64,000 bases of DNA from Polyangiaceae bacterium. Its GTDB lineage: Bacteria > Myxococcota_A > Polyangia > Polyangiales > Polyangiaceae. The notes under the pieces are model-generated. The model saw only the letters and a program-made list of their open reading frames with translations. It ran no database searches and was not told the DNA's origin. Location of the stretch: contig JABTUA010000003.1 in the NCBI GenBank assembly GCA_015075635.1, positions 1,922,001 to 1,986,000 on the forward strand. The letters run 5' to 3'. Shown here one piece after another: positions 16,976 to 25,313 of this stretch (the first letter of the stretch is position 1; each line of letters starts with the position of its first letter). The position numbers were made by a program, and so were the translations under genes.

Positions 16976-17006
16976 GCGCGGGTCTCGAGACCCGGCCCGC
17001 GCGCTC
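16973..17006. other. Palindrome after glpB
   Basis: A perfect 14-bp palindrome, gggtctcgagaccc (16980-16993), is framed by gagcgc and gcgctc arms between the glpB stop and the next gene. It may act as a transcription-attenuating hairpin. No T-run follows, so terminator function is unproven. Confidence 0.4.
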
Positions 17007-17023
17007 CGTGATAACGTCTCGGT

Positions 17024-17974
17024 GTGGTGCGTCGGCGGGTGAGCACGGCCGCAGCGATGGCGTTGGCGGTGACGACGGGGACCTGCGTCAACCCCACCGA
17101 CATCTGCACGCCCCAGGAGGCTGATCTCGGCTTCTTCTCCAAGGGCGACTGCGTCATGACCCGGTCGTCCTTCTTTCAAGGTCACGAGTGGCTCACGTCC
17201 TTCGCCAACGACGCGCTTCCGCCCGACGACCGCTTCACCCGCGAGGAGGTTCACGCCATCGCGGAGGGGAATCGGCGCGTGGACTGGCCGAAGGAGCTCT
17301 TGGTGCACCTCAACGCGGGAGTCTACTCGTACGTGCGCGCGCTCACCGAGTACACCGATCGGAACGAGGTGCAGCGAATGCACTTCCTGTTGACCGACAC
17401 CAACCAAAGCGCCGAGGCGGCGCGGGACGCCAACGAGACGGTGCGCGCGCTCACCCGGGCGGCGGCTCGGGACTGGATCCCAGCGCGCGCGCGCGCGCTG
17501 TCGGAGCTGGGCAAAGCCAGTCACGTTATCCAGGACTCGTTCTCCGATGCCCACACGTTCCGCGATCGTGACCACGCGAGCCGGCCTTGGTGCATTCAGC
17601 GGGTGAAGGCGTTCCGCCCCCGCAAGGCCGGGTACGAACGTTACACCGACGGTGCGGAGGTGCTGTTCCACGGCGGCAGCACCGACGCGCACGGCAACAG
17701 CCTCTCCGAAGACAGCATCGGCCACACCACCACCAAAGACTCGATCTATCGCCCGGGGCGCGACTGCAACGATCCCACCACGCCGGGCGCCGTCGAGGCG
17801 TGCCTGAACGACTTCGCGAAGCGCGCCCGCGACGCGACGCGCGACTACCTCTCCCTGGCGCGACGCGTGGTCCGAACACCCGCCAGCGGTGCCGATCTCG
17901 ACGCCGTCGTCGATCAGGAGATCGACGCCTTCATCACGGAGCACCTGTCGCTGTGTCCCGACGCGCCGCAGTGA
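17024..17974 (+). CDS. Exported protein resembling zinc-dependent phospholipase C
   Basis: This 316-residue protein starts at GTG with a short export-type N-terminus (residues ~4-20). The His/Asp motifs fit the helical phospholipase C / S1-P1 nuclease fold: FFQGHEWLTSFAND (~51), NRRVDWPKE (~82), LVHLNAGVYSY and especially GKASHVIQDSFSDAHTFRD (~165-183). In that family an equivalent H-x3-D-x4-H motif supplies trinuclear-zinc ligands. Substrate is not determinable. It is the first of five same-strand genes linked by overlapping stops and starts; its stop overlaps the next GTG as GTGA. Confidence 0.65.
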   Translation: MVRRRVSTAAAMALAVTTGTCVNPTDICTPQEADLGFFSKGDCVMTRSSFFQGHEWLTSFANDALPPDDRFTREEVHAIAEGNRRVDWPKELLVHLNAGVYSYVRALTEYTDRNEVQRMHFLLTDTNQSAEAARDANETVRALTRAAARDWIPARARALSELGKASHVIQDSFSDAHTFRDRDHASRPWCIQRVKAFRPRKAGYERYTDGAEVLFHGGSTDAHGNSLSEDSIGHTTTKDSIYRPGRDCNDPTTPGAVEACLNDFAKRARDATRDYLSLARRVVRTPASGADLDAVVDQEIDAFITEHLSLCPDAPQ

Positions 17975-18849
17975 TCGCCCTCGCGGGCTGGCTGGTCGGA
18001 TGCGCAGACTCCGACGCGCCGGCTGCATGCCATCGCGTCGCCGGCGGTGCGCTCTCGGCGGACGGGCTCTCGCTTCGACTCGGGAGCCGCGTCGCCGGGG
18101 CGTCGCTCCACCCGGGTCCGGTCGGTCGCTGCGACGCGGGACCCGCGCCCGCCGCCGCGTTTCTCGATGCTCACGCGGCCTTGCTGGCGCTGCCCCCCGA
18201 GCTCCGCCCGCGCCAGGTCGACGTGCACTGGATGATCGCCAGGGGCGCGGCGCGGCGCATCGAGGTCCACGCGGAGTCCCGGTCGGTGCTGCTCGCCGGC
18301 GGCAATGAGCCGCTCTCGCGTACCGTGTGGCTCCACGAGCTCGGCCACGTGTGGGCGGCGGGGGCCCGTCCCCCGGGTCGCCTCGGGCGAAGCGTGCTGG
18401 CGGCCGTCGACGAAGGGTTCGCCGACTACTATGCCGCGCTCGTGAATCGCTCCCCGCGCGTCGGTGGACGCGACGAGCTTCGCGACCTCGAACGGCCCCC
18501 GCCACCTGCTGCCGCGGCTTGGGCCGAGCTGGCCCTGGCGCCGGAGGGGTTCGACCCGCACCGGCTCGGCCACGGCCTCGCGGCGAGCCTCTGGGCGCTC
18601 GAGCCCGCGAACACCGGGCTGCTCCTCGACCTGCACACGGGCCTCGCCTCCGACGCCACGTACACCGGCGTGCCCGACACTCCGGGTGCGGTGATCGAAG
18701 AGCTCGCGCGGCGCATCCCGAACCGCAGCCGCGCACGCTTCGAGCAGGCCGTGGCCGCCTGGGCTCCGGCCGAGGTGCTCGGCGGGCTCGCCAGCGTCGA
18801 CTCCGCGCGGGCAGCGCCTGGTAAGATGCGTGGCGCTCATGGCCCGTGA
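17971..18849 (+). CDS. Lipoprotein with a gluzincin-type HExxH metalloprotease motif
   Basis: This 292-residue protein has a short signal peptide with lipobox LVGC at residues ~8-11. The zinc motif is HELGH (His122-Glu123-x2-His126). A downstream Glu148 in DEGFADYY could be the third ligand, as in gluzincins. The segment between has helix character, consistent with an active protease domain. It follows the phospholipase-like gene with a GTGA overlap and precedes another lipoprotein. The substrate is unknown. The GTG start was chosen for the overlap and for placing the lipobox directly after the start. Confidence 0.65.
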   Translation: MIALAGWLVGCADSDAPAACHRVAGGALSADGLSLRLGSRVAGASLHPGPVGRCDAGPAPAAAFLDAHAALLALPPELRPRQVDVHWMIARGAARRIEVHAESRSVLLAGGNEPLSRTVWLHELGHVWAAGARPPGRLGRSVLAAVDEGFADYYAALVNRSPRVGGRDELRDLERPPPPAAAAWAELALAPEGFDPHRLGHGLAASLWALEPANTGLLLDLHTGLASDATYTGVPDTPGAVIEELARRIPNRSRARFEQAVAAWAPAEVLGGLASVDSARAAPGKMRGAHGP

Positions 18850-19315
18850 TCTCTCAGGCCTTTGCCTCGCGGGCCTCGCCGTCGTCGTGCTCTCGGCCTG
18901 CACGGTGCACCACAGCCGCCAGGCGGTGTGGACGCCGCACCACGAACCGCCGGGGCCCGAGTCCACCTTCGTGACGGAAGAGGACAGCGGGCTGATGCTG
19001 CTCGGCCTGCTCCAGCTCAGTGAGCCGGACCACTACGCGGTGCTGCTCGAACGCGCGCGCCGACGGCACGCGTGCGACGAGATGCACCACGCGCAGCTCG
19101 ACTTCTACACCGACCACTGGCTGCTGGTGGCCTTTCCCATCGCGCGCATGACGCTCGTCTGCGAGAAGCGTGCGCCTCGCGCAGCGCCGCCGGCACCCCA
19201 CTCACCGGCGGCGCCAGCGTCGCCGACGAGCACGCCCGAGCCTCCGATCGCGCTGCCGGCCCTTCCCCCCGCAGTCGACGACGCCGGTGCGGGGGGGAAG
19301 TCCGAGGCGCCGTGA
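18839..19315 (+). CDS. Small lipoprotein of unknown function
   Basis: This ~158-residue lipoprotein has signal peptide and lipobox VVVLSAC (Cys ~21). The mature part has a compact domain to ~residue 100 with LLGLLQLSEPDHYAVLLERA and FYTDHWLLVAFPIARMTLVC, then a Pro/Ala-rich tail. I do not recognise the fold. It overlaps the end of the metalloprotease gene. A GTG at 18830 would add three residues. Its own stop overlaps the next start as TGATG. Confidence 0.6.
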   Translation: MARDLSGLCLAGLAVVVLSACTVHHSRQAVWTPHHEPPGPESTFVTEEDSGLMLLGLLQLSEPDHYAVLLERARRRHACDEMHHAQLDFYTDHWLLVAFPIARMTLVCEKRAPRAAPPAPHSPAAPASPTSTPEPPIALPALPPAVDDAGAGGKSEAP

Positions 19316-19968
19316 TGCCTTGGGCGCGCGTGACCGGCCGGGCCCTCGCCGCCAGCCTGGTGCTCCGCGCCGCCGCCGTCGCGGCCGCGCCCGCGACGGA
19401 GGTCCCGCGCGATCACGGCGTCGTCGGCCCCGTGCTCCCGGAGCGCTGGGAGGTGGAGCCGCGGCGGCACTGGGTGGTGGGCATCACCACCGAATCCGCG
19501 GCCCAGCGCGTCGCGTCCGACGAGGTCATCAGCGCGCTCTTCGTCGGCCTGTCGGCGGGGCTGCGCTGGGAGTGGGCGAACCCGCACCTGCGCCTGATGG
19601 CCGGCGATCGCGGCGTGAACGCGCGCTACTTCGCCGGGCTCGGGTTCCGGACGTTCTTCGGAACGCTCTGGGGAACGGAGTGGTCCTGCGGTGTCGGCAC
19701 CCACTTCGACGCGCGGCTCGCTCGGCACTACTGGCTCGTCGGCGTGACGCCGCTCGAGCTGGGCGTGACCCTGTTCGACCAGCGCTCGTGGAGCATCCAG
19801 ATGTTCTGGGGCGCGCGCGCGGCAGTCGCGGGACGGCTCCTGAACTCCTACCTGATCGACCCGAACGGGTTCCACAACGCGGCGGCGCAGGACGAGCTGG
19901 AGGATGCCCGGGATCACCGCCCCTGGGAGGGGTTCGTCTCAGTGGTCTTCGGGAGGAAGGTCGAGTGA
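19315..19968 (+). CDS. Exported outer-membrane barrel-like protein
   Basis: This 217-residue protein has an N-terminal signal peptide ending near AVAAAPA. Residues ~45-217 alternate amphipathic strands and Gly/Trp/Asp turns (RHWVVGITTES, GLSAGLRWEWANPHLRL, YFAGLGFRTFFGTLWG, HYWLVGVTPLELGVTLF), as in small outer-membrane barrels, and end in FVSVVFGRKVE. No family name can be given. It belongs to the coupled five-gene set: TGATG overlap at its start and GTGA overlap at its end. Confidence 0.6.
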   Translation: MPWARVTGRALAASLVLRAAAVAAAPATEVPRDHGVVGPVLPERWEVEPRRHWVVGITTESAAQRVASDEVISALFVGLSAGLRWEWANPHLRLMAGDRGVNARYFAGLGFRTFFGTLWGTEWSCGVGTHFDARLARHYWLVGVTPLELGVTLFDQRSWSIQMFWGARAAVAGRLLNSYLIDPNGFHNAAAQDELEDARDHRPWEGFVSVVFGRKVE

Positions 19969-20570
19969 GAGCACTCGCGGCGCGCGCCGCCGTGGCGCTC
20001 GCGTTGGTCGCGCCCGCGGCGCGGGCGAAGGACGTCGGCTTCCGTTCACCCGGCGGCCGGGCCTTGTGCGGTCCGCACGAGCGGTTCGGGACCGTCGTCG
20101 ATCAGAACCGGCGATTTTTGGTGGTGGAGGTCGCCACCGGCCTGGCACCAGAGGGCAACTTGGCGATGTTGCTCGGCGTGCTCAACCTGCCGGTCCACGG
20201 CCTCGAGTGGTATCTCGGCTACGGCGTCGAGCTGAACCCTGCCGTTCATTACTCGGCGAGCGTGCGCTTCTTCCCCGAGCTGGGTGAGTTCCGCCCGTAC
20301 CTGGGCGCCGGCTATCTGTACAAGGACACGTACGCCATCGGCGTCTCCTCGCACAACGTGTTCGTCGAGATCGGTCACAAGTGGATCATGCACCGCACCT
20401 ACCACTTCAGCGTGGGCGTGGGCGTGCGCCGGCTGCTGGCGCTGAGCATCGACCGCGACTCGATCCTGAATGACCCCGACGTCGATCGTGCGCTGCTCGA
20501 CGAGCAGATCGACGAGGAGCTACCGCGCTGGCTGCCCACCGTGGCCCTGCGCTTCAGCCGGGCGTTCTGA
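19965..20570 (+). CDS. Exported outer-membrane barrel-like protein
   Basis: This 201-residue protein starts at a GTG that overlaps the preceding stop (GTGA). A signal peptide covers residues 1-22 (ALALVAPAARA). Strand-rich sequence follows: NRRFLVVEVATGLAPEG, LEWYLGYGVELNP, HYSASVRFFPEL, FRPYLGAGYLYKD, VFVEIGHKWIMHR. It ends with a phenylalanine (LRFSRAF), the usual C-terminal recognition residue for the BAM machinery. This supports an outer-membrane barrel. It is the last gene of the coupled set. Its 3' end overlaps the convergent frameshifted lipoprotein gene by 17 bp. Confidence 0.62.
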   Translation: MRALAARAAVALALVAPAARAKDVGFRSPGGRALCGPHERFGTVVDQNRRFLVVEVATGLAPEGNLAMLLGVLNLPVHGLEWYLGYGVELNPAVHYSASVRFFPELGEFRPYLGAGYLYKDTYAIGVSSHNVFVEIGHKWIMHRTYHFSVGVGVRRLLALSIDRDSILNDPDVDRALLDEQIDEELPRWLPTVALRFSRAF

Positions 20571-21190
20571 GCCCTTTGCCCCCGCACACCCGGCCGCGCT
20601 CGGGGGCTTTGGCGTCGGGCGGAGCCGCCGCGAGCTCGAGCAGGTCGCCCTGCTTGCAGCCCGCGTCGCGCAGCACCAGCGCGACCAAGCCCGGCGTGTC
20701 CTCGACCAGCCAGTAGCTCTTCGGTAGCCGGCGCGAGCATGCCCTCGGCGTCGGCGGGCGAGTGAGCGACCTCGACCACCAGGTTGCGTCCGAGCTCCGG
20801 CAGCTGGAGCAGCGCGATCTTCCTCCACAAGCCGTCCACGAAGGCCAGCGCCTGCACGAACTGCCCGTTCTCTCGGAACACGCCGTGGTAGGTCTCGCGC
20901 CCTTTCTCGCTCACGGTGGCGATGCGGAGCTTCTCCGGGAAGAGCGCCTCTGCGACTGCGAAGGGGATGATGATGAGGCAGACGGGGCTGTGACCGCAGC
21001 CTCCGCCGCCCCCCTTGGGCGCGGCGCGCTTCTCGACCTTCACCACGACGTCGGGCGGGTCGTCGAGCTCCCCGACGGCCGCGAGCTCCGTGGGGACGCT
21101 CACGAAGGACTCGAACTCGACCTTGGAAGCGCAGCGAGCGCAGCCGCCGAGCCACAGCGCGAGCAGGCCGAGGAGGACCCGGCGGATCAT
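20554..21190 (-). pseudogene. Lipoprotein gene with a frameshift near 20730
   Basis: From ATG 21190 the frame encodes a lipoprotein (signal peptide, lipobox LGGC) with a Gly/Cys stretch (KGGGGGCGHSPVC) and a plausible domain through VVEVAHSPADAEGMLAP. Natural-looking sequence then continues in another frame (PKSYWLVEDTPGLVALVLRD, CKQGDLLELAAAPPDAKAPE) and stops at 20554. A one-base deletion, or two-base insertion, at about 20725-20735 would join the parts into ~211 residues. In the raw frame, translation runs as Arg/Ala-rich junk through the neighbouring gene. This is either a true pseudogene or a base error. Function is unknown. Confidence 0.65.
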
Positions 21191-21253
21191 GTCGCGCAGG
21201 GTACCAGCCCAGCACCCCGGCTCACTCGACTTCTGCTAGCGTCCGCGAGGCTC

Positions 21254-22294
21254 ATGGGGTCGTTCGCAGCATCTTCGGCCGTGCCGCGCCGCGGGGTGAC
21301 TCGCGTGCTCGCCGCGGGCGTGCGCTTCGGCAACTCCTGGGTGCGGCGGCGCGCGGAGCTGGGAATGGCCCCTGCCGCGTTCGCGCGCGCGCTGCTCTCC
21401 GCCGCCCGGCCCCACTTCTTCGTGCTGCCCGCTGCGGCCTGCCTCGCCGGCGCGGCCGCTTCGCCCGGTGTGGCGCGCGGTCCGGGCGTGGCTGTCGCGG
21501 CCGTCGCCGTGGGCGTGGCCTGGAGCGTCGGGCAGCTGCTCAACGACCTGGTGGATCTGGAGGCCGACGCCGTGGACGCGCCGGAGCGGCCGGCCGTGAG
21601 GGGACTCCTGCCCGAAGGGCCGACCGCGCTGGCGGCCTCGCTGCTCGGCCTGCTGGTCGCGCTCGCGCTCGCGCTCACGCACCGGCTGGGCTGGCTGATG
21701 GCTCTGGCGAGCGCGCTCTTGATGCTGGCGTATTCCCCCGCCAAGGCGCTGCCGTTCCTGGGCAACCTGGCCCACGCCGCGCTGATGGCCTGGCTCGCGT
21801 TCATCGGCGCGGCAGCGGCCGCCCCGGACGCGCCGCTGCTCGAGGTGGCGGCCCACACCTGGCGCATGCTGCTCGCCGTCGGCGCGCTCGCCGCGCTCTA
21901 CCTGCAGGGCAACTACGAGAAGGATCGCGCCGGGGACACGCGGGCGGGCTACCGCACGTTGGCGCACTGGCTCGGCGTGCGCGGGAGCGCGCTCCTGCGC
22001 GCGGGCTCGGGTGGGCTGCTCTATTGGGCGGGTCATCGCGCCGGCTTGGTCTCCGCGGGCGCGCGCTGGCTCTGGCTGCTCTCCGCCGCGCTGCTGGCGC
22101 TGTCCGTGGCTCGCTCGCTGCTCGAGGGCGGGCGGCGGGGTGCGCTCGCGGGCTACCGCTTCACGGTCCACTCGACCGTGACGGCGCTCACTGCGCTCGC
22201 GTGGCCGCTGATCGGCTCGGCGGGCGCGCTCGGCCTGTTGGCGGCAGCCACGCTGTTGGTGGAGCTCGCCTTCGCGCGCAGCGAAAACCCCTGA
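21254..22294 (+). CDS. UbiA-family membrane prenyltransferase
   Basis: This 346-residue polytopic protein attaches an isoprenoid chain to an acceptor. The first Asp-rich motif is NDLVDLEADAVDAPERP (~residues 96-112) and the second is NYEKDRAGDTRAGYRTL (~220-236). These are the two Mg-diphosphate sites of the superfamily, spaced and ordered as expected. Eight or nine hydrophobic spans are visible. The ATG at 21254 is used; an in-frame ATG at 21365, right before the first membrane segment, would remove a basic N-terminal extension. The acceptor (quinone ring, heme, lipid or protochlorophyllide-like) cannot be told from sequence or neighbours. Confidence 0.82.
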   Translation: MGSFAASSAVPRRGVTRVLAAGVRFGNSWVRRRAELGMAPAAFARALLSAARPHFFVLPAAACLAGAAASPGVARGPGVAVAAVAVGVAWSVGQLLNDLVDLEADAVDAPERPAVRGLLPEGPTALAASLLGLLVALALALTHRLGWLMALASALLMLAYSPAKALPFLGNLAHAALMAWLAFIGAAAAAPDAPLLEVAAHTWRMLLAVGALAALYLQGNYEKDRAGDTRAGYRTLAHWLGVRGSALLRAGSGGLLYWAGHRAGLVSAGARWLWLLSAALLALSVARSLLEGGRRGALAGYRFTVHSTVTALTALAWPLIGSAGALGLLAAATLLVELAFARSENP

Positions 22295-22304
22295 GGCGCG
22301 GGCC

Positions 22305-23495
22305 TCACGGCTCGAGCGTCGAGTTGTTGATCTCGATCTTGGTGTCGTCGTGCATCGAGATGCCGGGCTGGGCGTACCACGAGCCGCCGCTGTTCTTGCG
22401 GATGGTGGAGTCGTTGATCACGATGTTGCCCGAGTGGTCGTTGGTCACGAAGAAGATGGCGCTGCCGTGGGCGTTGACCTGGTTCTGCTCGATCAAGGTG
22501 CCGCACAGGGAGAGCGTCATGGTGTTGCCGTCGTTGTAGATGCCGCCGCCGCTGCCGCCGCCGGGGGTGCCGGCCTTCGCGGGGTTGGCGCCGTTGCCCA
22601 CCGCCTTGTTGTAGCTGAACAGGCTGTTCACGATGGTCCACGAGACGCCGATGCTGCTGACCCCGCCGCCGTTCGAGCAGGCGTTGCCGAAGCCGCTCGG
22701 ATCCCCGCCGAAGGTGCTGTTGACGACGTAGACGGGTTTGTCCTCGGACTGGTCGAACACCCGCACCGCGGCGCCGCCGACGTCGGGCCCGGTGTCGTCG
22801 CACACGTTGTTGAAGAACCGGCTGTTGACGATCTTGATGCGCCCGCCGCGGGCGAAGATGGCGCCGCCGCCTTCCTCCACGCTCTTGGCGTTCCCGTCGG
22901 AGAAGGTCAGGTTCTGGATGCTGAGCCGCGGGTGGTCCTGGTCGTTGCAGTGCGACGTGGTCCACTTCTGGTCTTGGTCGCAGGTGTTCATGTAGAGGAT
23001 GCGGTTCTTGCCGTCACCGCTCAGGACGACCTTGCCGCCGCCGTCGATCACGATGCTCGGGCCCGTGTCGTTGACGATTTTGGCCGTCTCGGTGAGCTTG
23101 ATCACGACTGGGTCGGGGCCACAGTCGAAGGTGATGACGCCGCCCTTGGCGATGGTCTGCACCACGAGATCGGAGGTACAGCTCGCCGGCGTGCCGTCGC
23201 CGATGACGTGATCGGGATTCGTGACGTCCTCGGGCAAGGCCTCTGCCGGCAGGCCCAGGCTGCACTTGCCCTCCGACCAACCCGCCGGCGGACCCGACTC
23301 GGGATTGGCGAGCGGGTTGTGGATGGTTCCCGGGTTGGTGCCGCCGGCGGAGCCGCCGCTGCCGCTCGAGCCGCCGCCGGAGCCACCGCCGCCGCCGGAG
23401 CTGCTGCCGCCGGTGCTCGCGCTGCCGCCGCCGTCGTCACCACCGCAGCCTTGCGTGCCCAAGACCAGAGCCAACAGAAGCAAGCTCGAACGCAT
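22305..23495 (-). CDS. Lipoprotein with a right-handed parallel beta-helix
   Basis: This 396-residue protein is displayed on the envelope. The signal peptide ends in lipobox LGTQGC (Cys ~17). A ~50-residue Gly/Ser linker follows (GGSSSGGGGGSGGG). From ~residue 110, repeated short strands with Asn/Asp turns (LSIQNLTFSDGNAKS, IKIVNSRFFNNVCDD, VYVVNSTFGGDPSG, WTIVNSLFSYNKAV, IVINDSTIRKNSGG) mark rungs of a parallel beta-helix as in pectate-lyase-like or adhesin proteins. No catalytic residues can be assigned. The convergent UbiA gene ends 10 bp away. Confidence 0.75.
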   Translation of the reverse strand: MRSSLLLLALVLGTQGCGGDDGGGSASTGGSSSGGGGGSGGGSSGSGGSAGGTNPGTIHNPLANPESGPPAGWSEGKCSLGLPAEALPEDVTNPDHVIGDGTPASCTSDLVVQTIAKGGVITFDCGPDPVVIKLTETAKIVNDTGPSIVIDGGGKVVLSGDGKNRILYMNTCDQDQKWTTSHCNDQDHPRLSIQNLTFSDGNAKSVEEGGGAIFARGGRIKIVNSRFFNNVCDDTGPDVGGAAVRVFDQSEDKPVYVVNSTFGGDPSGFGNACSNGGGVSSIGVSWTIVNSLFSYNKAVGNGANPAKAGTPGGGSGGGIYNDGNTMTLSLCGTLIEQNQVNAHGSAIFFVTNDHSGNIVINDSTIRKNSGGSWYAQPGISMHDDTKIEINNSTLEP

Positions 23496-23633
23496 CACCG
23501 ACCTCCGCCGCCCAGTATACGCCAACTGTGCCGGCTGGGCCCTCGGAGCACGCTTCGCGAAACGCGTGCGCGTCACGCGAGGGCCTCGCGAAGCATCTGC
23601 GAGATTTGCGAGCGAAACCCGCTCCGTCGTCGG

Positions 23634-23661
23634 TTGACCCTGCTCGGCCGGGGGCTACTCT
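23634..23661 (+). promoter_or_regulatory. Putative sigma-70-type promoter for the small protein gene
   Basis: TTGACC (23634-23639) and TACTCT (23656-23661) are separated by 16 bp. They lie about 43 bp before the ATG at 23704, inside the 208-bp divergent region that also serves the minus-strand beta-helix lipoprotein. Confidence 0.4.
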
Positions 23662-23703
23662 CCAATTGAGACACGAGCAACATTTGATCGGAAGGAGTCA
23701 CCG

Positions 23704-23910
23704 ATGGCACACCTGGCAACGCACATGACTCTGGACGTCTTGGTCGCCACCGTCGCCGATCTGGAGGCGCGGGTGATCGAGCTGAAGCGAGCGGCCAACA
23801 CCCTGGCCGACATGTACTCGCTCCAGCTGCCCTACATGGATGTGGGGGTGATCGCCTCCACCCCCATGCGCCGCACCGACGAGTCCGAGTCCGCGGACTC
23901 TCAGGACTGA
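23704..23910 (+). CDS. Small coiled-coil-like protein
   Basis: This 68-residue protein has a strong ribosome-binding site (ggaaggag, 9 bp before the ATG). Residues ~8-40 form one long amphipathic helix (LDVLVATVADLEARVIELKRA), followed by a short polar tail rich in Ser, Glu and Asp. I do not recognise a family. The 3' end overlaps by 10 bp the end of the small Cys-rich membrane protein gene on the other strand. Confidence 0.6.
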   Translation: MAHLATHMTLDVLVATVADLEARVIELKRAANTLADMYSLQLPYMDVGVIASTPMRRTDESESADSQD

Positions 23911-24056
23911 GCGTCGCCTTCTTCGGCGTCGCGGGAGCAGCGGCCGCCGCTGCACGCGCCGCAGCGCCCTCGGTTGGGGCAGCCGGAGGCGCGGTCTACG
24001 AGCACCCATACGGCGCACGCTGCGGCGAGACCGAGGATGGCGAAGAGCTCGTACAT
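23901..24056 (-). CDS. Small Cys-rich membrane protein ending the Rnf operon (NqrM-like)
   Basis: This 51-residue protein begins at ATG 24056, 10 bp after rnfA. Residues 3-20 form one membrane segment (ELFAILGLAAACAVWVLV). A short loop then holds four cysteines: C26, C32, C35 and C40 (ASGCPNRGRCGACSGGRC). This layout, one span plus a Cys cluster, is that of NqrM (DUF539), needed to build the iron site between NqrD and NqrE. RnfE and RnfA are the homologues of those two subunits. A role in Rnf iron-site maturation is therefore inferred. FeoB-associated Cys-rich membrane proteins look similar and are the main alternative. Confidence 0.6.
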   Translation of the reverse strand: MYELFAILGLAAACAVWVLVDRASGCPNRGRCGACSGGRCSRDAEEGDAQS

Positions 24057-24066
24057 CGATTTGTCC

Positions 24067-24654
24067 TCAAGCGTTGGAGAACAGGCCCGCGAAGCCCATG
24101 AAGGCCAGGGAGAGGATCCCCGCGATGAGGAAGCTCATGGCGGTGCCCTTCACGACGTCGGGGGCGCCGTTGACCTGGGTCTCCTCGCGGATCCCCGCCA
24201 TGATCACCAGCGCCAGGGTCAGGCCCAGGCCGCTGCCGAGCGCGAAGACCAGGCCCTGGACCAGGCCGTACCCGCGGCTGGTCTGGAACAGAGCCAGCGC
24301 GAGGATGGCGCAGTTGGTGGTGATCAGCGGCAGGTAGATGCCGAGCGCTCGGAACAGCGCCGGGCTCAGCTTCTTGATCACCATCTCGACGAACTGAACG
24401 GTGCTGGCGATGACCACGATGTAGCTGATCAGCGCGAGGTACGGCGTCTTGACGACCACATAGGTGTTGAGCACCCAGGTCGCGAGCGAGGTGATCAACA
24501 TCACGAAGACGTTGGCGACGCCCAGGCGGACCGCGGTCTCCACCTTGTTGGTCACCCCCATGAAGGGACACAGGCCCAGGAAGTAGCTGAACGTGAAGTT
24601 GTTGATCACGCAGGCCGACGCGAAGATGAACACCAGGTTGCCGATGTCGCCCAT
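24067..24654 (-). CDS. rnfA: Rnf electron-transport complex subunit A
   Basis: This 195-residue membrane subunit of the ferredoxin:NAD+ oxidoreductase ion pump has six hydrophobic spans. The paired half-motifs that hold the intramembrane iron-sulfur site with RnfE are FSYFLGLCPFMGVTNKVE (~residues 22-39) and YLPLITTNCAILALAL (~108-123). The ATG at 24654 overlaps the rnfE stop as TGATG. It is the last large gene of the operon. Confidence 0.94.
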   Translation of the reverse strand: MGDIGNLVFIFASACVINNFTFSYFLGLCPFMGVTNKVETAVRLGVANVFVMLITSLATWVLNTYVVVKTPYLALISYIVVIASTVQFVEMVIKKLSPALFRALGIYLPLITTNCAILALALFQTSRGYGLVQGLVFALGSGLGLTLALVIMAGIREETQVNGAPDVVKGTAMSFLIAGILSLAFMGFAGLFSNA

Positions 24655-25313
24655 CACACAGCCTCCCGTTCGGCCACGCCGGTGGGCGCGGCACGCTCGG
24701 CGCGCCGCTTCCTGACGTACCCGAACAGCGTGAGCAGCGCGCCCAGCGTGAGGAACCCACCGGGCGGAAGCACCATGATGGCCCAGGGCTCGAAGCTCGA
24801 GCCGAGAACCTGGGCTCCGAGCAACGTACCGCTCCCGAGCAGTTCGCGGATGGCGCCGATCATGGCCACCACCAGCGTGAAACCGATGGACATGCCGGTG
24901 GCGTCCGCGAGCGAGAGCCACACCCGGTTCCTGGCGGCGAACGCCTCGGCGCGTCCTAAGATGATGCAGTTCACGACGATCAGGGCGATGAATGCGCCGA
25001 GCTGCTTGTGCGCCGCCGGGAGCAGCGCCGCCAGCGTGAAATCGATGACGGTGACGAAAGTCGCGATGATGATGATGTAGGCCGAAATGCGCACCTGGCT
25101 CGGGATGATCTTGCGCATCGCGGAGACCATCGCGCTCGAGCCGATCAGGACGAAGGTCGTGGCCGCGCCCATCACCAGCGCGTTCTCGAGCGAGTTGGTG
25201 ACGGCCATGGTGGGGCACAGCCCAAGCACCGCGACGAGCACCGGATTCTCCTTCCAGATCCCCCGGGTGAGCTCCGGCCAGGCGGGTCGAGAGTCCTTGT
25301 CCGCCATGCTCAC
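24654..25313 (-). CDS. rnfE: Rnf electron-transport complex subunit E
   Basis: This 219-residue membrane subunit pairs with RnfA. It shows NPVLVAVLGLCPTMAVTNSL (~residues 22-41) and IALIVVNCIILGRAEAFA (~108-125), the conserved Cys motifs of RnfE/NqrD, plus six spans and a basic C-terminal tail. The GTG at 25313 overlaps the rnfG stop as GTGA. An ATG two codons later is equally possible. The stop overlaps the rnfA start. Confidence 0.94.
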   Translation of the reverse strand: MSMADKDSRPAWPELTRGIWKENPVLVAVLGLCPTMAVTNSLENALVMGAATTFVLIGSSAMVSAMRKIIPSQVRISAYIIIIATFVTVIDFTLAALLPAAHKQLGAFIALIVVNCIILGRAEAFAARNRVWLSLADATGMSIGFTLVVAMIGAIRELLGSGTLLGAQVLGSSFEPWAIMVLPPGGFLTLGALLTLFGYVRKRRAERAAPTGVAEREAV

